DNA of 37,495 bases from Thermoanaerobaculia bacterium (lineage in GTDB: Bacteria > Acidobacteriota > Thermoanaerobaculia > Thermoanaerobaculales > Sulfomarinibacteraceae): contig JAMOVQ010000106.1 of assembly GCA_027067575.1 (NCBI GenBank), positions 1-37,495 on the forward strand. Direction: 5' to 3'. Position numbers and translations under genes: made by a program. Under the pieces are notes generated by a model. It saw nothing but the letters and a program-made list of their open reading frames with translations. It was not told where the DNA came from and ran no database searches. Positions 24,613-32,743 of the stretch are shown here, one piece after another (the stretch's first letter is position 1; every line of letters starts with the position of its first letter).

Positions 24613-25789
24613 ACAGGTGCATCATCTTCCGGACGACGATGGCGCCGTCGCGGACCACCGGACGTTCGGCGATGGTGTGGAGTCCGATGATCGCGAGCTC
24701 GTCCCCGTTGATGATCGGCGTGGCGAACAGTCCGCCGAGGGGACCGATGTTGGTGACGGTCGAGGTGCCGCCCCGCAACTCGTCCAGTCCGAGCCGCCGT
24801 TCCCGGGCCCTGGCCGCAAGGTCCCCGATCTCCCGCGCAAGCTCCACGATGCTCTTGCGCTCCGCGTTCCGGACGACCGGAACGATCAGCCCCTCCGGCG
24901 TGTCCACGGCGATCCCGATGTTGTGGTACCGGTGGAGGAGGAGCTCCCCACGCTCCTCGTCCACCGTGGCGTTGAATTCCGGGTGCCGCTGGAGCGCCAT
25001 CACCACCGCCCTGACGAAGAACGGGAGCAGTGTCGGCCTGACGCCGTACCACCCGGCCACGGGCTCCTTCGCCCGCTCCCGCAGCGCCAGGAGCTCCGTG
25101 ACGTCGGCCTCGTCCACGTGGGTGACGTGGACGTGCCGCTCGACGGACCGCACCATGGCCTGAGCGATCACCTTCCGCAGGTGCGTCAGCGGGATCCGCT
25201 CCACCGGACCGTCAGGGGTGGTCTCCAGGACGCCTGTCACGGCGGGCCCGGCCGCGGCCCCGCCCCTCTCCCCTCCCCCCGCTGCGAAGACCTGGACCGT
25301 ACCCGCGGCGGACTCCGCCGGGACCTCCGCGGCACGGCGGACGTCCTCGTCCGTGATCCGGCCGCCGGGCCCCGTGCCGCGGACCGCCGCGAGGTCCACG
25401 CCGAGCTCCCGCGCCAGCCTGCGGGTGCGGGGCGTGGCCAGTGGACGCCTGGGCGGCCCGGAGACGGGCGTGTCCGCGGCCGGCGGCGGCTCCGGCGGGG
25501 CGGGAGCGGCCCCGCTTCCCGTCTCCTCCGCCGGATGGCCGGACGCCTCGCCGGCCTCCCCGACGGTCAACAGCGGCGCGCCGACGGGGATGGTGTCCCC
25601 GGGGGCGGCGTGGAGCTTCAGCACCACCCCGGCGTACGGCGTCGGCAGCTCCACCACCGCCTTGTCCGTCTCCACCTTGACCACCGGCTGGTCCCGCTCC
25701 ACGGTCTCCCCCTCGGCGACCAGCCACTCGACGATCGTTCCCTCGGCGATCCCCTCGCCAACGTCCGGCAACTCGAACACGTGGGCCAT
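24506..25789 (-). CDS. pdhC: Dihydrolipoamide acyltransferase (E2) of a 2-oxoacid dehydrogenase complex
   Basis: A 427-residue E2 with one N-terminal lipoyl domain (K43 in VETDKAVVELP), an Ala/Pro linker, a peripheral subunit-binding domain (about 114-150, TPRTRRLARELGVDLAAV) and a C-terminal acyltransferase domain with the catalytic SFDHRWIDG. It transfers the acyl group from E1 to CoA in the cytosolic complex. Pyruvate and branched-chain complexes cannot be separated from this sequence, so the symbol is provisional. No E3 gene is adjacent. It starts 1 nt after the E1 beta stop. Its last 107 nt are part of the direct repeat, and this copy is the intact one. Confidence 0.9.
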   Translation of the reverse strand: MAHVFELPDVGEGIAEGTIVEWLVAEGETVERDQPVVKVETDKAVVELPTPYAGVVLKLHAAPGDTIPVGAPLLTVGEAGEASGHPAEETGSGAAPAPPEPPPAADTPVSGPPRRPLATPRTRRLARELGVDLAAVRGTGPGGRITDEDVRRAAEVPAESAAGTVQVFAAGGGERGGAAAGPAVTGVLETTPDGPVERIPLTHLRKVIAQAMVRSVERHVHVTHVDEADVTELLALRERAKEPVAGWYGVRPTLLPFFVRAVVMALQRHPEFNATVDEERGELLLHRYHNIGIAVDTPEGLIVPVVRNAERKSIVELAREIGDLAARARERRLGLDELRGGTSTVTNIGPLGGLFATPIINGDELAIIGLHTIAERPVVRDGAIVVRKMMHLSVSFDHRWIDGAQAARFMTDLVAIVENPGLLMARL

Positions 25790-25790
25790 C

Positions 25791-26819
25791 TCAGAACTCC
25801 AGGGTCTCGCGCACCGCGGCCACGATCCGGTCGCGGTGCGGCAGGTACAGCCTCTCCATCCTCGCCAGCGGCATGACGGTGTCGAAACCCGTGACGCGCC
25901 TCACCGGGGCCAGGAGCTGGAGCAGGCACCGCTCCATGATCAGGGCGGAGATCTCGGCCCCGACGCCGGCCTGACGGGGCGCCTCGTGGACCACCACCGC
26001 CCGGCCCGTCCGGCCGACGCTCTCCACGATGGCGCCACGGTCCATCGGGTCGAGGGTCCGGAGATCGAGCACCTCGGCCTCCACTCCGTCCCGCGCCAGA
26101 AGCTCGGCGGCGGCCAGGGCCTGGGGCACCATGGCGCCCCAGGCGATCAGCGTGACGTCACGCCCCTTCCGGGCGAGCCGGGCCGGTCCGATGGGCACCC
26201 TGTGGCTCCCCTCCGGGACCTCATCCCTGGAGGAACGGTAGATCCGCTTGGGCTCCAGGAACAGCACCGGGTCGTCATCGAAGATCGCCTCGAGCAGCAG
26301 CCCCTTCGCGTCGGCCGGCGTGGAGGGCACCACGACCTTGATCCCGGGTGAGTGGACGAACAGCGCCTCGTAGCTCTCCGAGTGGTGCTCGGGCGCATGG
26401 ATGCCGCCGCCGTACGGCATCCGGATCACCATCGGCACGCCGAACCGGCCGCGGGTCCGGTTCCGCATCCGTGCCGCGTGAGCCAGGATCTGGTTGATCG
26501 CCGGGTAGACGAACCCCATGAACTGGATCTCCACCACCGGCCGCCAGCCCGTCATCGCCATGCCGATGGCCGTCCCCACGATGCCGCTCTCCGCCAGCGG
26601 CGTGTCGATGACCCGCTCCGGGCCGAACTCCTCGTACAGCCCCTCCGTGGCGCGGAAGACGCCGCCGTTCGGGCCGACGTCCTCCCCCATCACCAGCACC
26701 GACGGGTCCCTCCGCATCGCCTCGGCCATGGCGTCCCGGACCGCCTGGACGAGCGTCCTCCGGGAGGTCTCCCGCCGCGTCTCCGCCACCGTCGTCTCCA
26801 CCGCGGTCGTGGTGCTCAC
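25791..26819 (-). CDS. pdhB: 2-oxoacid dehydrogenase E1 beta subunit
   Basis: A 342-residue transketolase-like E1 beta subunit: LVQAVRDAMAEAMRRDPSVL, MGEDVGPNGGVFRATEGL, DTPLAESGIVGTAIGMAMTG, VIRMPYGGGIHAPEHHSES, and the C-terminal transketolase domain. It forms a heterotetramer with E1 alpha and helps bind thiamine diphosphate and the lipoyl arm of E2. Translation probably starts at the GTG overlapping the E1 alpha stop by 4 nt (26819), which ties its synthesis to that of the partner. The first 20 residues are Thr-rich and poorly conserved. Confidence 0.93.
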   Translation of the reverse strand: MSTTTAVETTVAETRRETSRRTLVQAVRDAMAEAMRRDPSVLVMGEDVGPNGGVFRATEGLYEEFGPERVIDTPLAESGIVGTAIGMAMTGWRPVVEIQFMGFVYPAINQILAHAARMRNRTRGRFGVPMVIRMPYGGGIHAPEHHSESYEALFVHSPGIKVVVPSTPADAKGLLLEAIFDDDPVLFLEPKRIYRSSRDEVPEGSHRVPIGPARLARKGRDVTLIAWGAMVPQALAAAELLARDGVEAEVLDLRTLDPMDRGAIVESVGRTGRAVVVHEAPRQAGVGAEISALIMERCLLQLLAPVRRVTGFDTVMPLARMERLYLPHRDRIVAAVRETLEF

Positions 26820-27889
26820 CGCTCCACCTCCCGTTCCAGCTCCGACGCCTGCTCCTCGAGGTACTCCGGCATCCGGGCGAACATGTGTCCGAAGATCTCC
26901 CGGGGCGGCTGTGGTTCCATCGCCATCATCCGCGCCACCATCTCCTCCACGACCTCTGCCGCCGCGGTCTCCGCCGCCGCCTGTCTGGTGTCGTCCCACC
27001 AGCCGCGGCCCTCCATGAACCGCCTCAGCCTGTCCAGCGGATCCCGTTGCGCCCACGACGCCACCTCCTCCGGGTCCCGGTACCGCGAGGCGTCGTCCGC
27101 CGTGGTGTGGTCGCCCATCCGGTAGGTGACCGCCTCGATCAGCGTGGGCCCCCCGCCCGTCCGCGCACGCTCGAACGCCCCGCGGCACGCCGCGTACACG
27201 GCGAACACGTCGTTGCCGTCCACCTGGATCCCGGGGAACCCGTACCCCCACGCACGCTGCGCCAGCGTCTCCGAGGCGGTCTGCCGGGACAGCGGCACCG
27301 AGATCGCCCACTGGTTGTTCTGGACGATGAAGACGGTGTTCGCCCGGAACACCCCGGCGAAGTTCATCCCCTCGTGGAAGTCGCCCTCCGAGGTCGAACC
27401 GTCGCCGATGAACGCCACCGCCACGGCCTGCTCGCCCCGCATCCGAAGCGACATCCCGACGCCCGCCGCGTGGGGGAACTGGCTGCCCACGGGGACCGGG
27501 ACCGGAAAGACCCGCGTCCCCGGCGGGAACGCCGATCCCCGCTCGTCGCCCGCCCAGTAGGCCAGCAGGGTCTCCCCCGGCACCCCCCGGACGATCATGG
27601 CCACGTGCTCGCGGAACGCCGGGATCAGCCAGTCGTCGTCCTCCATCGCCGCGACGGCCCCGACCTGGACGGCCTCCTGTCCCCGGAGCGAGGCCCAGGT
27701 CCCCATCCGCCCCTGCCGCTGGAGCGTGATCGCCTTCGCATCGAGCGTCCGTCCGAGCAGCATCCAGCGGTGCATGGTCTCCACCTGTTCCCTGTCCAGC
27801 TGCGGCATCAACGCCTCGTCCACGGTCCCGTCCGGCGCCAGGACCTCCAGCCGCCGGGTCACCGCCTCGTGGATCGTCATCACCGGCAT
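26816..27889 (-). CDS. pdhA: 2-oxoacid dehydrogenase E1 alpha subunit (PdhA-like)
   Basis: A 357-residue thiamine diphosphate-dependent subunit that decarboxylates the 2-oxoacid and acylates E2. The ThDP motif runs from GDG (162-164) to NN (191-192). Other landmarks are GRMGTWASLRGQEAVQVG and the phosphorylation-loop-like YRMGDHTTADDASRYR. The N-terminal region, with a C-x-D-G-type strand followed by MPQL, resembles Bacillus PdhA, which favours pyruvate. AGGAGAGGGG precedes the ATG at 27889. It is the first gene of the operon and is transcribed leftward from the gap 27890-28342. A GATACT hexamer (27930-27925) may be its -10. Confidence 0.93.
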   Translation of the reverse strand: MPVMTIHEAVTRRLEVLAPDGTVDEALMPQLDREQVETMHRWMLLGRTLDAKAITLQRQGRMGTWASLRGQEAVQVGAVAAMEDDDWLIPAFREHVAMIVRGVPGETLLAYWAGDERGSAFPPGTRVFPVPVPVGSQFPHAAGVGMSLRMRGEQAVAVAFIGDGSTSEGDFHEGMNFAGVFRANTVFIVQNNQWAISVPLSRQTASETLAQRAWGYGFPGIQVDGNDVFAVYAACRGAFERARTGGGPTLIEAVTYRMGDHTTADDASRYRDPEEVASWAQRDPLDRLRRFMEGRGWWDDTRQAAAETAAAEVVEEMVARMMAMEPQPPREIFGHMFARMPEYLEEQASELEREVER

Positions 27890-28342
27890 CGCCTGTTCCC
27901 CTCTCCTCGTGATTCGCCCCGATCAGTATCGCGACATCTTCTCAACAATGCGCCGTACCAGTCCATTCCCCACACCGCGTGGACAGCACATCACGCCAGA
28001 CCGGGACACCCCGGTTTCTCCTTCCGCTGGAGTGCTTTCGAGGCGAACAATCCCTTTCGAACGGGTCTCGGAGCGGCATGGGACGTACTCGGCGGACCGA
28101 AGAAGAACCGCACCCCGGCAAGCGGTGCGTCCCGAAGCAGCGGCATGACCGCAACCGGACGATTGCGATCGTCTCGAACCAGTGCAACAACCTCGCTTCA
28201 GAGGCCGGACTGGGGTGCTCTGCTCAAACCAGCGGGACTGATGGAAATGGCGGAGAAGTCGGTGACGGGATGGAGAAGGGGGTGGGAGAACAGAGCAGTG
28301 CTCCTGCCTTGCGTGGAAGGAGAAGGAGCGATTCCCCGGAAC
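27890..28342. other. 453-nt intergenic region
   Basis: No convincing gene is seen on either strand. It should hold the promoter of the leftward pdh operon (a GATACT hexamer at 27925-27930 on the minus strand, with no good -35). Small inverted repeats occur at 28000-28015 (ACCGGG/CCCGGT) and 28158-28173 (GACGAT/ATCGTC). TGCTCTGCTC near 28214 and its near-complement around 28288 could form the terminator of the leftward SUMF1 gene. An 82-codon frame on the minus strand (27942-28190) has no recognisable product. Confidence 0.4.
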
Positions 28343-30763
28343 CTACTGTTCGTCCGCCGCGCAGCGGAACCCCGTGGTCTTGCTCCACGAGGCGGGAGCG
28401 CGGTGGCCGCGCTGGGAGACCCGGAGCTTCGCGGGAAAGTCGAGGTAGGAGCCGCCCCGGAGGACCCGGTCCGGCTCCTCGTCGCCGCTGCCGGTTATCT
28501 GAACCCACGGCCGGCCGTCCCGGGGAGCATCGCGGTAGCTCGGGTGGTAGACGTCCAGGATCCACTCCCGTGCGTTGCCGATCATGCCGAGCACACCCCA
28601 CCGGTTGGCGGGAAAGCTGCCCACCGGGGCGGAACCCATCCACTGGTCCGCCCCCTTGGTCCCGAACGCGTTGACCCGGTCCGGCAACCAGTCGGCGCCC
28701 CACGGGTAGCGCGTGTCCGCGCCGGCGCGCGCTGCGTACTCCCATTCGGCCTCGCTCGGAAGGCGTTTCCCGGCCCAGGATGCGTAGGCGCGCGCCTGGT
28801 ACCAGTCCACCCAGAGCACCGGGTGATCCGCGTAGGCGAGGTCGTCATACCGCTTCGTCTTGTGAGGCGGCGTACACCGGCCCGCCTCGACGCACCGGCG
28901 GTACTCGGCGTTGGTCACCTCGGTCCGGTCCAGCCAGAACCCCTCGAGGTGCACCGTGTGGGCCGGTTGCTCGTCCGTCTCGGCCTCGTCGTCCCCCCGC
29001 GAGCGCCCCATCAGGAACGACCCGGCAGGGATCCATACCATCGTCCGGCCGTCGCCTCTCCAGAGCCGTGCGGTACCGGCCCCGGGCACGAGGCTCGCCA
29101 TCAACGACCTCGAGGCTGTATCGGCGGGTGCCAGCTCGACCGCCAGGACGAGACAGCGGCGGGCACCCGCCGTGTCCTTCTTCCGTTCGAGCTCGGCCGC
29201 GGTCCGCTTGAGCACCCCCGCCACCGACTCGACGATCCGGGCCACCCGCTTCGCGACCTGCTCCGTGCCCTCCGACGCTGCCCTGAGACGGGCCAGATCG
29301 TCGCGCAACCGTCCAACCTCCGCCCTGGAGGCCGCATCGAGGAGATCTTTCTCGATCCGGCCGAACAGCTCGCTGGCCACCGGGTCCGACGGGTCCCGCT
29401 CCAGGATCGCCACGGCCCGGGGGAGCGCCTCCCACGGCCGCCCCTCGAGCAGGGTCCAGGTCAGGGCGCGCCGTTCGAGGTACCGCCGGTCGGCGGGATC
29501 GAACCCCGTCCCGTCCAGCTCTCGGCCGGGAACCGATTCAACGGGGAAGGCAGTGCGCGCCATCCCGAGGAGGACGTCGGACTCGATGGAGGGAACCGGG
29601 TCGGCAACACAGCGGAACCCCACGTCGTCGGTGAACGTCGTCGGGTCGAGCCACGCCCGCGCCGAGACCCGCGCCAGCTTGATGCTGCGGCGCCAGGATC
29701 CTCCGCGGATCACCCGGCCCCGGCCACCCTCGACCCACGCGGAACCGTCCTTCGGCGCCGCCACGATATTCTCGTGGTACGTGTCCTCACACCACTCCCA
29801 GGCGTTGGCCGCGAGATCGTACACACCCCAGCCGGTCCACGGAAACGAGGCGACGGGCGCCAGTTCCTCCCAGACGTCACGGCCCGAGGTACCCCGGACG
29901 TTGCACCGTTCACGCATCCGGTAGTTGCCCCACGGGTACCGCCAGTCCGTCCGCTTACCACGCGCCGCGCGCTCCCACTCGGACTCGCTGGGCAGCCGCC
30001 GTCCCGCCCAGCGGGCGTAGTCGGCGGCCTGCTCCCAGGTGACGTTCACCACCGGTTCCTTCGCGTGCGTCTCGTCCGCGAACGCATCCCCGTCCCGAGG
30101 CGGCGTGCACGCCCCGGACTCGACACACCGCCGGTACTGCCCGTTGGTCACCTCGGTCCGCTGGACCCAGAACCCGGGGCACCGCACCCACCGCAGATAC
30201 CGCTCGTCCGCCCGGCAGTCGCCGTCCTTCGGCGTGCACCCCATCAGGAACCGGAACGGCGGGAGCCACACGAGCTCGGCACCGTCGAGCAGCGAAACCC
30301 AGACCTGGCCCGGCTTCGGCCCCGACGGCGGCACGAGAAGCGCTGCGAGCGACTCCTCCACGCCGCACCCCGGATCGAGCTCGAGCGCCAGCGCCCACGC
30401 CCGCCCGGCCCGGTGCGGGTCCGTGGCCACCTCACGCCGCCCATACCGGGCAAGCTCCTCGGCGATGCGGTGCTCCACGCGGGAGACCCGGCTCGACGCG
30501 TCGGGCAGCGGGCTAAGAATCGCCTGGAAAGCGTCGAGGAGCATCCTGACCGCGGCCACGCGGCCCTCCCCGGCCTGGCGCACGAGGCTGACCTCCGCCC
30601 GTGCGAGAACCTTCCTGGCCTCCTGGTCCGAGGGGTTCTCCTGGAGCCTGGAGACGGCGCTCGGCAGTCTGCTCCACGGCCCGGCGCCTGCGTTGCCCGG
30701 GACCATGAGCAGAACGCCCGCGACGAGAAGGACGTGCATCGTTCGGGACGGAAGACCCTGCAT
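28343..30763 (-). CDS. Exported protein with two SUMF1 (FGE-like) domains
   Basis: An 806-residue protein with an N-terminal signal sequence, a helical region, a SUMF1/FGE-sulfatase domain (about 155-385), a helical linker with TPR-like character, and a second SUMF1 domain (about 575-806). Each has FLMG, EVTNxxYRRCVExGxCTPP, RLPSExEWExAAR and RGGS...GFRC. The paired active-site cysteines of formylglycine-generating enzymes, expected between RGGS and GFRC, are replaced (Ala/Arg in the first domain, Leu/Arg in the second), so FGE activity is unlikely. Such domains more often act as binding or scaffold modules. The start at 30763 is the first ATG before the hydrophobic core; ATG 30739 is an alternative. 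Confidence 0.85.
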   Translation of the reverse strand: MQGLPSRTMHVLLVAGVLLMVPGNAGAGPWSRLPSAVSRLQENPSDQEARKVLARAEVSLVRQAGEGRVAAVRMLLDAFQAILSPLPDASSRVSRVEHRIAEELARYGRREVATDPHRAGRAWALALELDPGCGVEESLAALLVPPSGPKPGQVWVSLLDGAELVWLPPFRFLMGCTPKDGDCRADERYLRWVRCPGFWVQRTEVTNGQYRRCVESGACTPPRDGDAFADETHAKEPVVNVTWEQAADYARWAGRRLPSESEWERAARGKRTDWRYPWGNYRMRERCNVRGTSGRDVWEELAPVASFPWTGWGVYDLAANAWEWCEDTYHENIVAAPKDGSAWVEGGRGRVIRGGSWRRSIKLARVSARAWLDPTTFTDDVGFRCVADPVPSIESDVLLGMARTAFPVESVPGRELDGTGFDPADRRYLERRALTWTLLEGRPWEALPRAVAILERDPSDPVASELFGRIEKDLLDAASRAEVGRLRDDLARLRAASEGTEQVAKRVARIVESVAGVLKRTAAELERKKDTAGARRCLVLAVELAPADTASRSLMASLVPGAGTARLWRGDGRTMVWIPAGSFLMGRSRGDDEAETDEQPAHTVHLEGFWLDRTEVTNAEYRRCVEAGRCTPPHKTKRYDDLAYADHPVLWVDWYQARAYASWAGKRLPSEAEWEYAARAGADTRYPWGADWLPDRVNAFGTKGADQWMGSAPVGSFPANRWGVLGMIGNAREWILDVYHPSYRDAPRDGRPWVQITGSGDEEPDRVLRGGSYLDFPAKLRVSQRGHRAPASWSKTTGFRCAADEQ

Positions 30764-30774
30764 CGGCGACTCAC

Positions 30775-30806
30775 ATTGTACCCCCATCCACGGACACGGG
30801 TACACT
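30775..30806. promoter_or_regulatory. Divergent -10 hexamers between two genes
   Basis: On the minus strand TACAAT (30780-30775) lies 11 nt before the SUMF1 gene start. On the plus strand TACACT (30801-30806) ends 6 nt before the GTG at 30813. No -35 is clear for either. The rightward message would be leaderless or nearly so. Confidence 0.4.
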
Positions 30807-30812
30807 GCCCCC

Positions 30813-31481
30813 GTGACGGACCGGGAACGGGAGATCGAGTACTACCGGCAGGTGGAGGACTTCTTCGCCGGTCTGCGGGGCGTCCCCCACGTCCTCTCGC
30901 CCAGGGACTTTCAGCTCCTCCGCGAATGGTGGCGCGACGGCGTCCCCCTGGCGGCCGTCCTCGGCGGCATCGCCGAGGTGTTCGAGAAGAAGCGGGAACG
31001 GAACGACCCGGATCCCGTGGTCAGCCTCACCTACTGTCGCCATGCGGTGGCACGGCACGCCCGCGCCCTCGCCGAGGCGAGGACGGGACGGCACGCCCCG
31101 TCCGCAGAAGCTCCGCCCGGCACGCCGCCCGGGGAGGCGCTGGAGGCCATCGCGGAGGCGCTGGAGGCGGCGGCCCGGGAGACCGGTGCGGCCGCGGCCC
31201 GCCGGGCCCTCTCCGGCGCGGTGGACCGGCTGCGCCGGACGGCCCCGCGCGCGGAGAACGAGGCCGAGGCCGCGGACATCCTGGCGTCGGTGGAGACGTG
31301 GCTCCTGGCCGCGCTCCGCGAGGCGCTGCCATCGGAGGAGCGCGAGGCGCTGGAGGAGGAGGCCCGGGCCCTCGCCCGCCGGAGCGGTGCCCGGGGCGAG
31401 GCGTTCGACCGGACGGTCCGGGCCGCGGAGGACCGCGCGCTCCGGAGGCGGTTCCGGCTGCCCAGGCTGGAGATCGAATGA
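30813..31481 (+). CDS. Conserved-looking protein of unknown function, helical
   Basis: A 222-residue protein. The N-terminal 70 residues (FFAGLRGVPHVLSPRDFQLL, WWRDGVPLAAVLGGI and SLTYCRHAV) recall replication-initiator or DnaD-like helical modules by pattern, but the match is weak. The rest is Ala/Glu/Arg-rich helix, likely coiled coil. The GTG at 30813 is chosen because it follows a -10-like TACACT by 6 nt and begins the first conserved helix. Its stop overlaps the RNA methyltransferase start (ATGA), so it heads the six-gene operon that runs to the window end. Confidence 0.75.
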   Translation: MTDREREIEYYRQVEDFFAGLRGVPHVLSPRDFQLLREWWRDGVPLAAVLGGIAEVFEKKRERNDPDPVVSLTYCRHAVARHARALAEARTGRHAPSAEAPPGTPPGEALEAIAEALEAAARETGAAAARRALSGAVDRLRRTAPRAENEAEAADILASVETWLLAALREALPSEEREALEEEARALARRSGARGEAFDRTVRAAEDRALRRRFRLPRLEIE

Positions 31482-32743
31482 CGGAGACGGTCCAGATCGA
31501 GGGGCTCGGGGGACGGGGACGGGGCGTCACGCATACCGTGGAGGGCGTCTGCTTCGTCCCCGGAGCGTTGCCGGACGAGACGGTGACGATCGGCGAGCCG
31601 CAGGCGCGGCACGGCGTGTGGGAGGCCCCCTTGCTGGGCGTCTCCGGCCCCGGCCATCCCGCACGGAACCCGGAACCGTGCGGTCACGCGGACCGGTGCG
31701 GCGGGTGCGACTGGCCCCACGTCCTGCCGGAACCCGGCGCCGAGCTCAAGCGGGAGATCGCCGCAGCGGCGGCCCGGACCCATCCGGAGCTCGCCGCACG
31801 CCTCCGCGAGGCCCCCGTGATCCCCTCGCCGCCGGCCTACCGCCTGCGCGCACGTTTTCACTGGGACCCGGGCCGCGGCGTCCTCGGGTTCTACCGCCGC
31901 CGGAGCTGGACTGTCACCGGCATCGCGGGGTGCCGGCTGCTCTCCCCCCGTCTCGCGAAGACCCTCCCCCGGCTCGAAGCGATCCTGCGCGACACCGTCC
32001 CCGGCACGGTGGACCTCGAATGGCTGGAGGACCTCGAGGGCCGGGCGGCTGTCGCCGCCCTGAGACCCGGCCGAGGCGGACCCGACGCCGTTCCCGAGGC
32101 GTGGCTCCCGCCGCGGTCCACGGCCGGCGAGCTGGTGGACGGCTGGCGTCTCCTGACCCGTTCGGGCCGTGACACCGGAGGCTGGGGCACGCGCTCGGTC
32201 ACCATGACGCTCCCCGTGCCGCTCTCCGTCCCCGTCGGCGCGTTCTTCCAGGTCAACCGGCACCTGGTCCCCGTCATCTTCCGGGAGACGGCCCGCCTCG
32301 TCGGCCCCGGGAACGCCCCGGTCTGGGACCTCCACGCCGGGGTCGGACTGCTCGCCGCCGCAGCCTCGACAACGGGCGACAGGCCACTCACCCTGGTGGA
32401 GCCGTTCCGGCCGGCCGGCCGGGCGGCCGCGGAGAACCTGCCGGCCGCCCGCGTGGTGGTGGGCCGGACGGCCGAAGCGTACCTCGCCCGGCACCGCAGG
32501 CTCGCCCGGGAGGCCGTCGTGCTCACCGATCCGCCGCGTTCGGGGATGACGCCGAAGCTCCGGCACCAGCTCGCCGGGTGGCACCCCGCGCGGATCGTCT
32601 CCATGGCCTGCAACGCCGCCACCTGGGCCCGGGACGTGGCGTTTCTCACCGCCCACGGCTACCGCCTGGCCGAGGTGATGCTCCTCGACCTCTTCCCGTT
32701 CACCTCCCACGTGGAGATCCTCTCGCGGCTGGAGGCCGTGTGA
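31478..32743 (+). CDS. RlmD/TrmA-family 5-methyluridine RNA methyltransferase
   Basis: A 421-residue SAM-dependent enzyme. An N-terminal TRAM-like RNA-binding domain (EGLGGRGRGVTHTVEG) is followed by the [4Fe-4S] ligands C68, C74, C77 and C152, and by the Rossmann MTase domain with DLHAGVGLLA, LTDPPRSGM and the nucleophile C378 in MACNAATWARD. Family members methylate C5 of uridine in 23S rRNA or tRNA. The presence of TRAM and all four cluster cysteines favours the RlmD/RumA group over TrmA, but the target base cannot be assigned. It is translationally coupled to both neighbours. Confidence 0.9.
   Translation: MTETVQIEGLGGRGRGVTHTVEGVCFVPGALPDETVTIGEPQARHGVWEAPLLGVSGPGHPARNPEPCGHADRCGGCDWPHVLPEPGAELKREIAAAAARTHPELAARLREAPVIPSPPAYRLRARFHWDPGRGVLGFYRRRSWTVTGIAGCRLLSPRLAKTLPRLEAILRDTVPGTVDLEWLEDLEGRAAVAALRPGRGGPDAVPEAWLPPRSTAGELVDGWRLLTRSGRDTGGWGTRSVTMTLPVPLSVPVGAFFQVNRHLVPVIFRETARLVGPGNAPVWDLHAGVGLLAAAASTTGDRPLTLVEPFRPAGRAAAENLPAARVVVGRTAEAYLARHRRLAREAVVLTDPPRSGMTPKLRHQLAGWHPARIVSMACNAATWARDVAFLTAHGYRLAEVMLLDLFPFTSHVEILSRLEAV

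Noticed and set aside
27942-28190. An 82-codon minus-strand frame in the gap before pdhA
   Set aside because: Composition is Arg/Ser/Cys-rich without recognisable motif, no ribosome-binding site was found, and it covers the expected promoter region.
26885-32743. A second giant plus-strand frame (1952 codons) antisense to pdhA and the SUMF1 gene
   Set aside because: Same cause. Only its last 421 codons, the RNA methyltransferase from 31478, are a real gene.
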